Notes under the pieces: generated by a model | Told to the model about the DNA's origin: nothing | The model's input: the letters and a program-made list of their open reading frames with translations, nothing else | Database searches by the model: none | Part shown: positions 33,310 to 44,829 of the stretch, in pieces | Layout of the letters: every line of letters starts with the position of its first letter | Numbering within the stretch: position 1 is the stretch's first letter | Assembly (NCBI GenBank): GCA_950022655.1 | Contig: OX465579.1 | Coordinates: 20,435,088-20,499,087 of the forward strand | Source: Alentia gelatinosa | Lineage: Eukaryota; Annelida; Polychaeta; Phyllodocida; Polynoidae | DNA length: 64,000 bases | Direction: 5' to 3' | Translations under genes and position numbers: made by a program

Positions 33310-34480
33310 CGCATGGTTAAGCAGAATCGATCCATTAGCGCCGATACCGCCCGCACACCCACCCACAACACTCCCCCACACACACCCCTTCTTAGCGACT
33401 CGTCTGGGGTAGACTCCTATTGCAAGGCCGTATATAGGACACCTCCGGGCAGCCCCTGGAGGTATAGCCACAGCACGAAGGGAAGCAGATATACGCTCCC
33501 CCAAAAAAGAAGACTAAAACCCTAACATTGTGCAGTGGGATCCTTTGAAAGTGGAGGAAAATGGTCAAGCCCGGGGGATGAGGAAGTGGAAAGAGAGATC
33601 CTAGCTCTGGTTGCGCGATGTAGTTAGGATGGGGCGACGGGAAAGGGTGGGGCTCTGGGCAGCAGTGGTACCGATGCTTGGATCAGGGCTGGGTATTCAG
33701 TGGCTATGCTTTGAAGGGTTTTCTATTTGAATGGACCGCGCCTGGCCGTCGAAATGGAGAGCCGAAACTGTAGACAGCGGCCGAGCTTTCCTGTCTGCTG
33801 AGCGCGCCGATCGGGTCTGAAAGAGAACACTTTGGACACGCATCCATAGGAAGGAGGTGGGGATGTGAGCATGGGAGCGGTAGAGAGAGGGTTGGCGATG
33901 TGGTGGGCTAAAAGGGGCAGAAGAGTAGGGGTTAGTGAGGTAGGATAGCTGTGTCCAGGGACATGGTATAAGCTGCAGCTGTACCTGGAAAACTGGGAAA
34001 TTGCTGGCCATGAGCGAGAAACGTGAAACACGAAAATCTATAAGCTCTCAGACAAGACAACGGGGAGACGAGTTTACTCGAGTGGGTTCTTGGTTTAGGT
34101 TCGACGCTAGGACAAAAGCAGTAGAGTGCCGGGTGACAGGCGGATCAATGCAATGCCTGGGAGGTACACAGGTACCCTCACATGAACATCCTATCCTTCT
34201 ATCCCATTCTCTCCCATTCCCTCCCCAGAACGTGGCCCCCTGTCTACCTACTGCGATAGACATTTAAGACATTTAAGATTATGCACTACAATGCATAATG
34301 TCAGAAAACATAGACAATCGGGAACCTCTTTATCTTGCACAAATTTCTTGAGTAGGCACATTGGGGTGCATAGAAATTGGTTTTTAGGAACATCGTAAGG
34401 CCTATCGTAGACGATTTGGAGCTCAGTGGACTCTTCACTTAACTTGGTTCCCTACCTTTTTGTTTGTATATATTTATTAA
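33310..34480. other. Unique sequence, nothing recognised
   Basis: Opposed open frames of up to 104 codons occur in the GC-richer part. None has recognisable features. Confidence 0.35.
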
Positions 34481-34492
34481 TATACCCGTGCA

Positions 34493-34677
34493 CGTATCTT
34501 TGAAAGTTACATGCTGCTGTCCGTTACGTGTGTATTTTGTGCGTCAACAACCAGACCATGGCCGTACATGATAGAAAACTCAATGGAGTTTTATTTATTC
34601 ACGGAACTCGGCCTCACCACCCCGTGCCGTTATTACCGTCAACCCCTACTCGTCTTTTATCGTGTACGACAATGGTC
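34493..34677 (+). repeat. Family B foldback, copy 4
   Basis: The long hairpin (34555-34677) has ACCATGGCCGTACATGATAG facing TTATCGTGTACGACAATGGT, with CACGGAACTCGGCCTCAC at the tip as in copy 3. The upstream CACGTATCTTTGAAAGTTACA corresponds to the TTTAATAGTTGC block of copy 3. Confidence 0.75.
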
Positions 34678-34739
34678 AGGTTGTTCTTTATAAAATACGG
34701 GTCCCCTGTTTCAAGATGTGTGCATGATTTGTGCACCTT

Positions 34740-35300
34740 TAACGAGTCCTTCCAACTTTCCAAGCTCTAACCACCTTTATCCTCTCCAAACCCACCTCCG
34801 CCCCCGCCCCCCACACACACTGCGGGCGTCGAACGTCGCCGACGTTTTATCGCCCGAAATCGCCGGACGTATCCGCCATAATCCTGCGTGCACGCATGCG
34901 CCACCGGAACCGGAAGCTGTCGCTTGATCATCGGCTTGGCGCGGCGTCTCCGGCGCGGGGGTTGCGGAGGAGTGGAGAGGAGGGGTTGTCTGTGTGTCGG
35001 CGGGGGATTGGTAGACTGAGGCATTCTCCCTCAGCATTGTTAGTTCTACCACGAAATTCTGCTTTATACACAAGGCTAAGCAGCCTGGTCCTGGGAGGCA
35101 CTTTAGGTGCGGCCCGGGGGAGCGGCAGGGGTCCTGTGGGGTTGTGGAAGAGGGTGAGTGGGTGGGCCGCTGAGGAGTTGGGTGTGAGCATGGGGTGGTA
35201 TGCCCGGCCAAGAGGACGCGTGGGTGGCTTGAGAGAGTGGGGCTAGGGTGGAGAGGTTATCTGGTGTGTGTAGGAGGAGGGTGGATGAAAGGTGCGGGTG
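34740..35300. other. C-rich and CpG-rich unique sequence
   Basis: A C-rich tract at about 34770-34815 is followed by CpG-dense sequence to about 35000, then a G-rich region. Overlapping open frames in five phases show compositional bias rather than coding. It could be regulatory, without direct evidence. Confidence 0.35.
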
Positions 35301-35340
35301 TGGAATCTAGATTCTTAAATTATTGATAGGTATATGCATG

Positions 35341-35360
35341 TATCTAGGTAGGTAGGTAGA
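35341..35360. repeat. Short (TAGG)n tract
   Basis: About 20 bp of TAGGTAGG; a longer tract of the same unit begins at about 35664. Confidence 0.8.
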
Positions 35361-35499
35361 AAAGGGGTATAAAGAAAGAAATTTGGTCTCCGTTTGCCAT
35401 CGAGTTTGGAGCGCGAAGTAATATGAACGAGGCGTTAGTCGAGTGGATATTCCAAAGCGCTCAAAATGATAATGGTCTATTGGATCAAGTGAGGTTCAG

Positions 35500-35640
35500 A
35501 TTTTATCTCACCCCTATCACTGATGGCTAACATATGTGACATCATTCCCTATTGTGAATTTCTTTGAAATATTCCACGGGCGTTTAGAACGAGTTCCCAA
35601 TGTCAAGACCGTGGAAAGAAAGTACCAGGAGAAGGATAAA
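35500..35640 (+). repeat. Family D terminal-inverted-repeat module
   Basis: It starts ATTTTATCTCACCCCT, with ATCACTGATGGCTAAC, GTGACATCAT, CCACGGGCGTTTAGAACGAG and a drifted right end AGGAGAAGGATAAAT. Possible hairpin-module remnants lie upstream (about 35395-35480). Confidence 0.75.
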
Positions 35641-35663
35641 TATGTGTATGTCTACATGTTAAG

Positions 35664-35730
35664 TAGGTAGGTAGGATGGTGGGTGGGTGGGTAGGTAGGT
35701 AGGTAGGTAGGTAGCTAGGTAGGTGGGTAT
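35664..35730. repeat. (TAGG)n microsatellite
   Basis: TAGG/GGTAGG repeats with a few TGGG interruptions. Confidence 0.9.
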
Positions 35731-36072
35731 ACAGGTACAGTGGACGGGATGTACAGGGTACTTTTAGAAGTATCCGCAGGGCGGAGGGGAGGCTCCATAA
35801 AAAGTAATCTTGTACATTTTAAGTCTGGGGCGGGCAGGGAGATGTCTGCAGTGCAGTGATTAAGATTTACTGGTCCAATACCCCGCGAAATGAGCGGCGT
35901 GGGAACAGGACGCGCTTACCCTCCGAATAAATCAGGGCCGCCCAGTCTGCAGCCAACCCTGGGTAAATAGATTTGACATGATGGTACCAATAAGGACTGA
36001 TTATGATAGCCGCCCGCCTCGCGCCCACCTGTCGCTGCGGCCGCCTTCCTTGCCTGCACTGAACACATTACT

Positions 36073-36111
36073 GAGCTGCTCACATTAGCTCAGAGCTGCT
36101 CAGAGCTGCTC
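36073..36111. promoter_or_regulatory. Triple GAGCTGCTC cluster
   Basis: Exact sites lie at 36073-36081, 36093-36101 and 36103-36111, so starts are 20 and 10 bp apart. It is the densest exact cluster of the 9-mer in the window, in unique CpG-rich sequence (about 36010-36130). Confidence 0.55.
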
Positions 36112-36119
36112 CACCGTCC

Positions 36120-37385
36120 GCCGTCGCACCGCCATCAAAAGTTAATGTGCCATCTTCAAACTAATAACGCTGACGAAGGAAGCCATTAGCATTACATGTA
36201 TTAATCACTATATTGCTGACGTTAAAACAAGAATCCTCGCCTTTATTGCGTATTAGTTCTTCTGTGGAAAAGACGTTTTCGCATGGAATTGTAAAGGATG
36301 GGAAAGGGAGGGGACCTGGCACGATATTTTTCCTTTTTCTTTCCAGTCGGATTGGTTGAGAAAGTTTGATGCACACAGTATTCACAGATTGTAAAAAGAG
36401 CACTCTGGATTATGACTGAGGAATTTGGGTGTTTTAATCCCGGAAATGACGGCACTGTCCATCTGTTAACTAATTATTAATCCTTTGTAATCATACACAA
36501 ATTGAGACTTTTAACTAATTAGTCTCATAAATCCTATTGTTTTCCCTTGTAGAAAAGATCAACAAAAGTCCAGGAATTTTAACGAACATTTGATCGCACG
36601 TGATAAACGTTTCCCGAGTCATTTACTCGCTTGACAAAGGTCCGTGTATTTACAAATGATATTTCCTTTGTTGAAAATAGTGCACTTGTTTTAATTAAAA
36701 AGGTTATGTACATATTTATCATACCAGTTTCTTGTTTCTAGGGGAGAGGGAGGGTGGAGCGCTTCTGGGATTCCGCCTTCCTTCCGGTATATATTTAATA
36801 TATAATTAATAATAACATAAGTAACACTAGTTGTTTTGTGATTTGAGGGTCAATCCCGTGTACATATAGAAAGATAGGTCTATCGTGTAGCCTTAGATGA
36901 TACATATAAGAACGCATGTAATTTTACGTTAGCTCTAGATCCTTATGTAAAGATACAATGGCGTAGTTTGACTTTCACGACACGGATACCTACTTCAGTT
37001 ATTAGTCTGAGTCACACACCTCACTAGAAGTAAGAAATCACGTTAGCTTTAGGTCGTGATAGGTTAGCTAAATCCACCCCCGACTTCCCCTCCCTCGGCG
37101 GACGCTCAACCCCAGCGTCTCCACGCGTAGTTCCTCTTATTCCCGACAGGGGGCAGGAGAATCGCATTTCTCGGAAACACCACTGTAGGCCAGGTCATGA
37201 GGCTCCCACGGCTCACATCCATTTACCAAGTTTGTTATTGTACTGAAATTGTAATTCCCACGATATACATAAACGAATAAGGCGGAATTATTAAACACAA
37301 ATCACTCTCCCCGTCGCAGACTACTTATTTTCATTGCTGCCAGATTCAAATTCATAAGTACATATATGTACATACATACATGTAC
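36120..37385. other. Unique AT-rich sequence, nothing recognised
   Basis: No repeat copy or gene was seen. Several TTAATTA/TTAATTAAA-type homeodomain cores occur (36470-36700). Confidence 0.35.
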
Positions 37386-37394
37386 ATTTTGTAT

Positions 37395-37727
37395 GTAGCT
37401 ATTATCCACCTAATGCATTGTGTCCATAGAAAACACATGGGCAGCGTATATCTACGTACCCGGAGCATACAGAGATGTTGTATTTTCCCGGGCATCGAAC
37501 CTCGGCACATACGGAAAAATAGTGCGTAATGTCAAATATTGCGTATCTAAAATGAACTTTTATAGGTATCGCAATTGTCAGGAACAAGTGGATAATAAAT
37601 ACAATATAGACTGGTTTCATATAAAAGTGGTTGCATGCGCTTGGATATTACTACGCGTCAGCTTCTCGGAGCATACGACCGCTTAGTAGCCGGTTGTATC
37701 AGAAAAGCCAATATTGTGTCTGTATGC

Positions 37728-37730
<3 letters not shown>
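37395..37730 (+). repeat. Family A two-module foldback, + copy
   Basis: The first module (about 37395-37535) has TACCCGGAGCATAC, CCCGGGCATCGAAC and GCACATACGGAAAAA. The hairpin module (about 37605-37722) has GACTGGTTTCATATAAAAGT facing GTAGCCGGTTGTATCAGAAA-type sequence, with TACTACGCGTCA and GGAGCATACGACCG inside. It ends just before an AT array. Confidence 0.8.
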
Positions 37731-37791
<61 letters not shown>

Positions 37792-37888
37792 TCCATATAC
37801 ATGTATATATATATATGATTATATATAAATACATATATACTCCATATACATGTATATATATATATGATTATATATAAATACATATATA
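37731..37888. repeat. (AT)n microsatellite with adjoining 49-bp duplication
   Basis: AT array to about 37790, then two perfect copies of a 49-bp AT-rich unit starting CTCCATATACATGT (37791 and 37840). A partial third copy starts at 37889. Confidence 0.95.
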
Positions 37889-38049
37889 CTCCATATATGT
37901 ATTCTATATTTATATTCCCTTTTCATTCCATATATATACTCCATATATTTTTTACTCCATACATATACTCCATATATGTACTCCACATACATAAATGTAT
38001 ATATAATCCATATATATACATACCTGTATATTACCAGACTATTTAAATT

Positions 38050-38890
38050 TCGGTATTACGGTGATTCTTTTTCCATTGCATATACATGCAATTTATACGC
38101 AATTAGATTTTTTTTTTTTTTTTATTCAAAACACATTTAACGACTGCATCACGTTCACTAGTTTCCTAGCGATCTTCCATAGATAAATTAGATAAATAAA
38201 GTTATTGACCTTTAGAACTTACAATGCACTCTTCCGAGTTGAACAACGGTGACAGACTTTTAAAGTGAAATGCACTTTAATGTCCATTAGCGCTTATGTA
38301 TTTTAGCCTAGAGCGTTATGGTGGCTTGTGAACATACACACATCACACATCATGCGACGGCTATTGTTCATGCCGCATTTCTCTCAAACTTCCGTCGAAA
38401 GTATTTCTAGATTCTAAAGGATAAGAAATATGCACTGCATTATATTATTGCATCACATTACTGCTTTTCTTCATGGAAACAAATATGATTGCATCATTTG
38501 TGTAATAGCAAAGAACTTGTGATGGCTATAGAAGATACCCTATAGAATAACCAAGAGCATGTGTTAATTAATGATGCAGAAAAATAGTCCATCATAATCA
38601 ATGCTGATTATCCACCAATCACAAACCCCATGTGTCATACTATTTTGCTATGTCAACCTCATGTTGAAGGGTGTCAAAGATAGAGGTTATGTGATTCTAA
38701 TGGTTACTAGAGAACTATATTTCCTGGTTGTTTTAGCAGAAACTAGTTTATGATGCATTATATCATTTTTTTTCTATTTTCCCTATACCAGTAATTCATG
38801 TACTTATTATACAATAATGCATAAGTGGTAACTATCATTTACACAAAGATCGTACCATATTAATAAGAAACTGCATCGATATCCATAGCC
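38050..38890. other. Unique AT-rich sequence, nothing recognised
   Basis: A T run lies at about 38109-38122. Otherwise featureless by eye. Confidence 0.35.
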
Positions 38891-38894
38891 GCTG

Positions 38895-38995
38895 AAAATA
38901 TCGGGCTTGTTTACAATATTCAATGGGTGTTGAGTACGAGTTCCCAGTGTTAACGCTATGAGTAAAATACTAGGGGTGAGATCAAAAAGCTTCCC
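38895..38995 (+). repeat. Family D fragment
   Basis: CAATGGGTGTTGAGTACGAG, TTCCCAGTGTTAACG and ACTAGGGGTGAGAT match the right half of the D terminal-repeat module. GAAAATATCGGG just upstream may be the hairpin edge. Confidence 0.7.
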
Positions 38996-39502
38996 ATCAC
39001 ACTATAGAAATTCCTGCACACTGTGCAGATTTGATTCTAAATGCGGCCTCTGCTTGGCGAGGGTAAAGTGTAACAATGGATGTGTTCTGTGTTCTTTCAA
39101 CCTCGGACGCACAAGCAAAACAATGTTGTTTATTTACATACCTACGTCTATGCGGTATATCGATAGACTTTAGATTTCAGTTTGATATAGCAATTTTGTA
39201 AAAATTCTTATAAGTTATCGACATTTGGAGGAATATGATAAAAGTAAACTGGTTGATTTTACTGGGATTGTGGTCCGTGCTTGTCTTTTGTGGGTGTTTT
39301 TTAACCAACTTTTACTAACGTAATCCTGCCGCCTCGTTCGATAAAGTGTTGGTTAACAAACAGGGTACATCCAGTTTTTTTATCATTATCATAGCACTCA
39401 ATGAGCATAGTGTCATCTGCTGTGCCAGCAGGTATTCTTGACATTGTGATACCCTGTACATGGTCTTGACTATAAAACTCCCATCAACATTTACAGTGAT
39501 AT

Positions 39503-39987
39503 ATGTACATAACAATGGGCAAGATTAATGAGGATGAGATGACTAATGACTGTAGTTTACAAATGACTTCTAACAAGAAGTACCTCCCATTATATAAACA
39601 ATTTATCACGTATAATTTTCTTGAAACGTTGCATCGTGTTCAAATGTCTAAATCATTCCAAAGGCTTTTCCCTCTAAAAACAGGACTTCGTCGGAAGAAA
39701 CTAGTTTTGGGTCTATGCAGCTTTATGATTTTCTTTGTTTTCCCCTCTTGTTCGTGCGTTCACCCCAATCCCAGAAAACCAAATCAGTTGTTTTTGTGGG
39801 GTTTTTTAATATTGAAAACCCATATCGCGTTACAATATCATCTTTTGGTAAGGTATCCTTGACATGGTACATGGTGTTTTATTATTTTATCTATTCTTCT
39901 CTACTTGTTTTGACTCTGTCTATTTTGTTTACTGGATTAGGTTGTATTTTGCTCAATAAAATTAGAAATATGAACAAATATGGATAA
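39503..39987 (+). other. Overlapping open frames with hydrophobic tail, unknown
   Basis: A 119-codon frame (39503-39862) and a 90-codon frame (39715-39987) overlap. Joined by a frameshift they would give a protein ending in a hydrophobic stretch (around YFIYSSLLVLTLSILFTGLG) that could be a membrane helix. AATAAAA follows at about 39954. I recognise no family and saw no splice sites. T-rich sequence alone can produce such hydrophobic frames. Confidence 0.15.
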
Positions 39988-39999
39988 CTATGGATCTGA

Positions 40000-40519
40000 A
40001 ACCTAGAATTTCATTTTTATCTTTTTAAATGCTTCAGTAATTAAGCAGTCTCATATTTAAATATTTATATTCATGAGAGAAGTGTGATTACAAAGTATCT
40101 AAGTGGTTTTCCACGTTGCATATAAGGATGCCCATGCAGAACTCGGTTATGACAAAACCTCGGTTGTAACAAAAATATTTCTCCGGTGCCTAGAACTTTG
40201 TTCTAACGAAGTTCATACTGTATACATAAAAGTGTACGAACAATTGATCGGTTTGGTGGAATGTGTTACACATTACATAGATCACATGCCCATATTCACA
40301 TACAATCTATGTAATTGATATTTTCACTCTGTAGAAAACAGACCCCAAACTGCAATGAATATATCTACTGACGTTCTACGCGCTGTCAACTGGAGTAAAA
40401 CAATACTTTCCCCTCCCTTAAGCCCACTGTCAAGATTGGCTAAAGTGGATGACACTCTATCTCAACAAAAACCTATGAGCACGCGTTGGAGGCACGAACC
40501 CCTTGTCCATAGATAATGT
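40000..40519. other. Unique AT-rich sequence before the gap
   Basis: A 71-codon frame (40103-40318) has no recognisable features. Nothing else was seen. Confidence 0.35.
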
Positions 40520-40719
40520 NNNNNNNNNNNNNNNNNNNNNNNNNNNNNNNNNNNNNNNNNNNNNNNNNNNNNNNNNNNNNNNNNNNNNNNNNNNNNNNNN
40601 NNNNNNNNNNNNNNNNNNNNNNNNNNNNNNNNNNNNNNNNNNNNNNNNNNNNNNNNNNNNNNNNNNNNNNNNNNNNNNNNNNNNNNNNNNNNNNNNNNNN
40701 NNNNNNNNNNNNNNNNNNN
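40520..40719. other. Assembly gap, 200 N
   Basis: There are exactly 200 undetermined bases, a round number that suggests a placeholder rather than a measured gap. The left flank ends in AT-mixed sequence; the right flank starts abruptly with a C-rich, GC-rich tract. Open frames drawn across it are artefacts. Confidence 0.99.
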
Positions 40720-41600
40720 CCCCCGGCCCCGGGAAGAGGCGGATTAGCCCGGGACGTGACGCGAGCGGCGGCTTTTTGCGACCGGCTCTGACAGTGGCCA
40801 CGGGCGGCAAGCAGCTTCTGGTTTCCCTGAAATACATCAGTGCCACCGCACCCTCCCTCCTCCTCCCTCACACCCACCCCCGTCATCACCCAGCGCGGCC
40901 ACCTCTTCAGGTTTCAAGGCGAATTTTAAGAGGGAGGCTCCCGCCACCTTCCTCTGCCTGTCGATTGGGTTACACAAGGTTTTACCGCAGGGCTCCATGC
41001 ACGTAGCTGTCAGATCTCCCTCGCTTCTTTCTAAACTCCAGTGCCCCCTGCAACCCCACCGCACCTCCACCCCCACACTACAGGCTCTTCTGTGTTATTC
41101 CCTCACCCTGCAAACTGCAGGCAGTGCGTGGTGGACGGTGGGGGAGTGTTTGGTGGGGGAGGGTGGTAAGGGTGGGTGTTGCTGGAGAGAAGCAGAGAGA
41201 CAGTAATTAATTTTAATCCCGGCTCCACTGCCTTCAGGCTCTAATCAGTGTGCAGAGTAACGGGTGTGCTCCGATAAAGGTAGCGCCCCACCGCGCACCA
41301 CCCAGCGCCGACTGAACTGGGCCGCTAACTCCTTTCACTTGGAGAGAGAAAAGCAACGATTGATTTCTAGCCAAAGCGGATTCATCATGCAGTTAGAACC
41401 CTCTCCAACCCACCTCACGTCACCTACACACCCCTCCCCCTTTCGTACCTCCGAACCCAGCAAGTAAACCCTATTGTTATGAACCTGTGCACGAATATAT
41501 CAGGCTTATTTGCCAGTTGTGAAGATTCCGTTATAGGGTGATGAGTTATAGTTATTGCTATCTCCGTAACTTGTTGAGATGATGATAAAAATGGCCTTTT
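40720..41600. other. GC-rich then mixed unique sequence after the gap
   Basis: Starts CCCCCGGCCCCGGG. No gene recognised; pyrimidine-rich stretches are frequent. Confidence 0.35.
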
Positions 41601-41613
41601 AATGATTTCCAGG

Positions 41614-41756
41614 TATATAGTAATGACGCATAGCCAGGATAGCTGAATTATATCCGTTCCGTGCTGTTTTGAATGGGAATACTTGGTTTGTATTTCTGAC
41701 ACAAAACAACACGGAACAGATTTCATTCAGCCACCCTAACTATGTTTACATATATA
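41614..41756. repeat. Family E foldback MITE, copy 3
   Basis: The left side TATATAG, GATAGCTGAATTATATCCG and TTCCGTGCTGTTTTG face CAAAACAACACGGAACAGAT, TTTCATTCAGCCACCC and TATATA at the right. It is about 143 bp, close to copies 1 and 2. Confidence 0.8.
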
Positions 41757-41759
41757 TTC

Positions 41760-42480
41760 CCTGCACCACCTTCTACCATCACAAGCCGCACCTCATCCTA
41801 CCTACAGGCTGTTCGTGAAGTGAACACTACCACTTTACCCCATGTAGCATCCATTTTAGGCTGAACGCTGTATGCTGCACCGTCAGAGTTAGACTGTGAA
41901 CAGATGATATGTTCACAATTGATGAGTGATCGTGGAAATAAAAGAAATAACAATTGAAATATTGGGTTTTACCAAGTAGGTGGGTCATTCGTCGTAACTC
42001 ACTTGGCAACCAGCCAACTAAACTCACTTCTTCAATTGTTTTTGGACGATCAAAACATGTCAAGCATCAGTGGGTCAATGAGGTAGTTTGACCACTGGTG
42101 ATTAGCCATGGTGAGTGCTCATCAAGATCACAGAGGTACTGGTCCTCTGCAGTTTACCAATGCCACAAAGTTGGCACAGAGATGGGTTTTGGGGGGTTTG
42201 TTTTTATTGGATTATGATTCGCAAATATGCAAGGATTCGCGGTCCACCATCCATTATGAACTAGGCTCTAGTCAGGTCATGTTTGTGGCCTACAAAGGCC
42301 TTAGGTCCATGTTATTGTCTAAAAGATTATTTTACTTTGTGACGCAATAGTAAATCAATAAGAAAAGGAAAAGGGACAACGAAACAAACAAAAGGTAAAG
42401 GAAATAACTTGGAGAAGAAATGATAAGTATAGTATGTAGTAGGATGCACTGTTATAATGGGCAGTATTAGAGTCAGTAAG
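41760..42480. other. Unique sequence, nothing recognised
   Basis: Short open frames only. Confidence 0.35.
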
Positions 42481-42489
42481 TATGAAGGG

Positions 42490-42560
42490 ATAGTGTTTAC
42501 AGCGCACTGGCTGTCAATATAACCTTTTCCTAACCTATGCAGCGTATCTGGGCATGTCCC
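42490..42560 (-). repeat. Family G fragment, reversed
   Basis: On the minus strand GATACGCTGCATAGGTTAGG and CAGTGCGCTGTAAACACTATCCCTTCA-like sequence match the first part of the 12.5- and 25.6-kb copies. Confidence 0.65.
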
Positions 42561-42599
42561 ACGCTCAACTAGAAGCTTCTTCTACATAACACGGCCTCC

Positions 42600-42970
42600 A
42601 ACAAACGCTGGCGACACTGGCGAAGGCGCCTGTGACACTTTTTAGACGGGGAACAAGGACGGGATGAAATTTTAATGCAAGCTGCGGATGTCTTATTGAA
42701 TTAAGCACGGCGTGATGCGCGAAGCCGAGCGCAAGTCGGGCCCGGCACGATCACGCCGAGCAGGGCGCTTATAGCACACGCGAGCCGCCATCACGTGCAC
42801 TGCCGCATAGAGCTGACGCTACACTGGTTCCCTGTGCCCCACCTCTTCATTTTCTATTATAATACAACTCCGCCCTCCCACCCCCACCTCCACACAGTCT
42901 CTTGTTGTACGCAGCGGTTGTACAACGGGAGACGTTAGGAAGTCGCCATGCGCTGACTATGATCTTCGCC
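42600..42970. other. CpG-rich unique sequence
   Basis: CpG-dense from about 42700 to 42800, then pyrimidine-rich. It has no open frame or motif that I recognise. Confidence 0.35.
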
Positions 42971-42976
42971 TCTCGC

Positions 42977-43895
42977 ATCAGCATAATCCCACATCAGTGT
43001 ACATAGCGAGAGCTGAGAAAGTCATATAGATACTAGTGTTATAAGACACGCACACAGATAAAGTTAAGGTAGTTATAGAGATGATTGTATTAAGAGAAAA
43101 CGTTATTATTGAGCCCGTAGGAATGACCTTTCGAAGTCTTTTGTATTACTTATTTATGTTACAAAAGGACGAGAAAGGAATCCCTACGGCTCATCCCTAA
43201 ATGCCATTTTATTCACTTATCAAGTCATCGATTCATAGTTCATTCTCAATTATCCCGAACTTTATTTAGTACCCCTAGCAGCGGGTAGTATTTCATATAC
43301 GTTTGGCCATATGTATATAGTATACGGCATGCATGATCCCCACATGATAGTACATAGTGAGGTTAGAGAAAAAGTCATAGAGATACTAATATTACCATAC
43401 ATCTGTGATCGTATATCCTACATAAACTGCCCTCTCCTACCAATGTTGTATTTGTGGTTGTACGTCATACAGTGATGTATGGGGTATAGTTATTCAATTG
43501 ATATCAATAGACGGTAGAATCCCGCTATTCTAAGGGATGTGATGATAGAAAAACAGGCCGACTGTGATCGTACATCAAAAAATACTTGGTAAAATAGTCA
43601 ATAATATTTTCTCTCTGCCTTCAACATTGGGATAATCTAATTGACAAGTGTAACACGCATTTCTGAGGCACAACCCTATTTATGTATATCATAAGATCAC
43701 ATGAGAGTACAGAGTGATGGTTCGGATAGTCATTGAGATGTTAGTATCATAATACATGCATAATCCCTACATAACAGTACAGACAGAGAGTTGAGATAGT
43801 CATCGAGCTACTAATATTATGAGACATGCATGATTTCTACATGGGGGTTCACAGTAATGGCTGAGATTGTCATAGAAATGTTAGTGTTATAGGAC
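42977..43895 (+). repeat. 70-bp minisatellite split by a family F insertion
   Basis: Units contain CATGCATGATCCC-ACAT, AGTACA-AGTGA and GTCATAGAGATACTAATATTA. CATGCA starts at 43755 and 43825 (70 bp) and the GTAC words at 43707 and 43777 agree. Older units lie at about 42977-43085 and 43328-43395. Family F copy 2 separates the first from the rest, and 43400-43685 is unrelated. Confidence 0.7.
43088..43327 (+). repeat. Family F two-module foldback, copy 2
   Basis: It begins TATTAAGAGAAAACG, has CCCGTAGGAATGACC facing GGAATCCCTACGG, and ends around TTTGGCCATATGTATATAG. It is about 30 bp shorter than copy 1. It sits between units of the 70-bp minisatellite. Confidence 0.8.
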
Positions 43896-44089
43896 CCTGC
43901 ATCCGCATCACTTTCAACAATACAGCCTCGGCCTCTTTCTACGCACATACAAGTGTACACACTGCGAGACATTGTATGAATTCCCTGTAATCTCCCATGC
44001 TACACAATACATCCCCGTATATATCCACCGAAAGGTATACACACTGTACGAGATAATAACTCACCCCTACACCTCCCGTGCCCTGTCAT

Positions 44090-44465
44090 CCGGACAAGTT
44101 CCCAAGTCGCGTTTTTTATTAACCACCTGATACATAGTGGCCAAGCCTATAGGAAGTATGTGTAGACATACCCGGTGCATACGAATACGGTGTATGCTCC
44201 AGGCCGCAAACAACGGTGCATACGGAAAAAATGTGCGTAGGAAGGAACAGTGCATAACTATAGTCAACTAAAATCGGCACTCCACCAGTTGGATAAAGGG
44301 GGGATAAAGTATTAAATACAATATGGACTGGTTTCAGATAAAAACGGCCGTATGCTCCTCAGAGTTGACCTCACACAATATCTTTCCATACGCTATGATA
44401 CTACTACGCGTCAACTCCTAGGAGCATACGGTCACTTGTATCAGAAACCAGTTAATATCATGTAT
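44090..44465 (+). repeat. Family A two-module foldback, best copy
   Basis: The first module (about 44120-44240) has ACATACCCGGTGCATACGAA, GTATGCTCCAGGC and GGTGCATACGGAAAAA. The hairpin module (about 44328-44455) has GACTGGTTTCAGATAAAAAC facing TGTATCAGAAACCAGT, and GGCCGTATGCTCCTCAGAGT facing AACTCCTAGGAGCATACGG. The arms are nearly complete, so this copy best defines the family. Confidence 0.85.
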
Positions 44466-44772
44466 GTCCTAAGTGGTGTATACACGAGCTACTGAAGTTG
44501 GCCACCGCCCGACGTAGTAGAAACAATGAGAGTTTTACATCAGGCAGAATAGATCTACGGCCGCCGACGTCGTCACCACCGTAGCGGGCGCGGGGCACGG
44601 TGGTCAGTGGGCAAGGCCTCGGAACGTGCAGCGAGGTGGACAAAGTCCCCACCCACAGTGCAAATTTACACGCTGTCGACGCTGCTGTAATCAGTGGAGT
44701 GTTTGTGTTGGGACCGGGGCAGGTGGTTGGTGTCTAGACCCATTGCCTATAGCTGTGGCTGTAGCTGGAACA

Positions 44773-44787
44773 CCCCCCCCCCCCCCC
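44773..44787. repeat. Poly(C) homopolymer, 15 C
   Basis: C run followed by TCCCCCC. Confidence 0.95.
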
Positions 44788-44829
44788 TCCCCCCATACCA
44801 CCAACTCCCTGAATATGTAACTTGCCTAG

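Noticed and set aside
40457..41006. Open frames crossing the N block
   Set aside because: They exist only because undetermined bases were translated as X.
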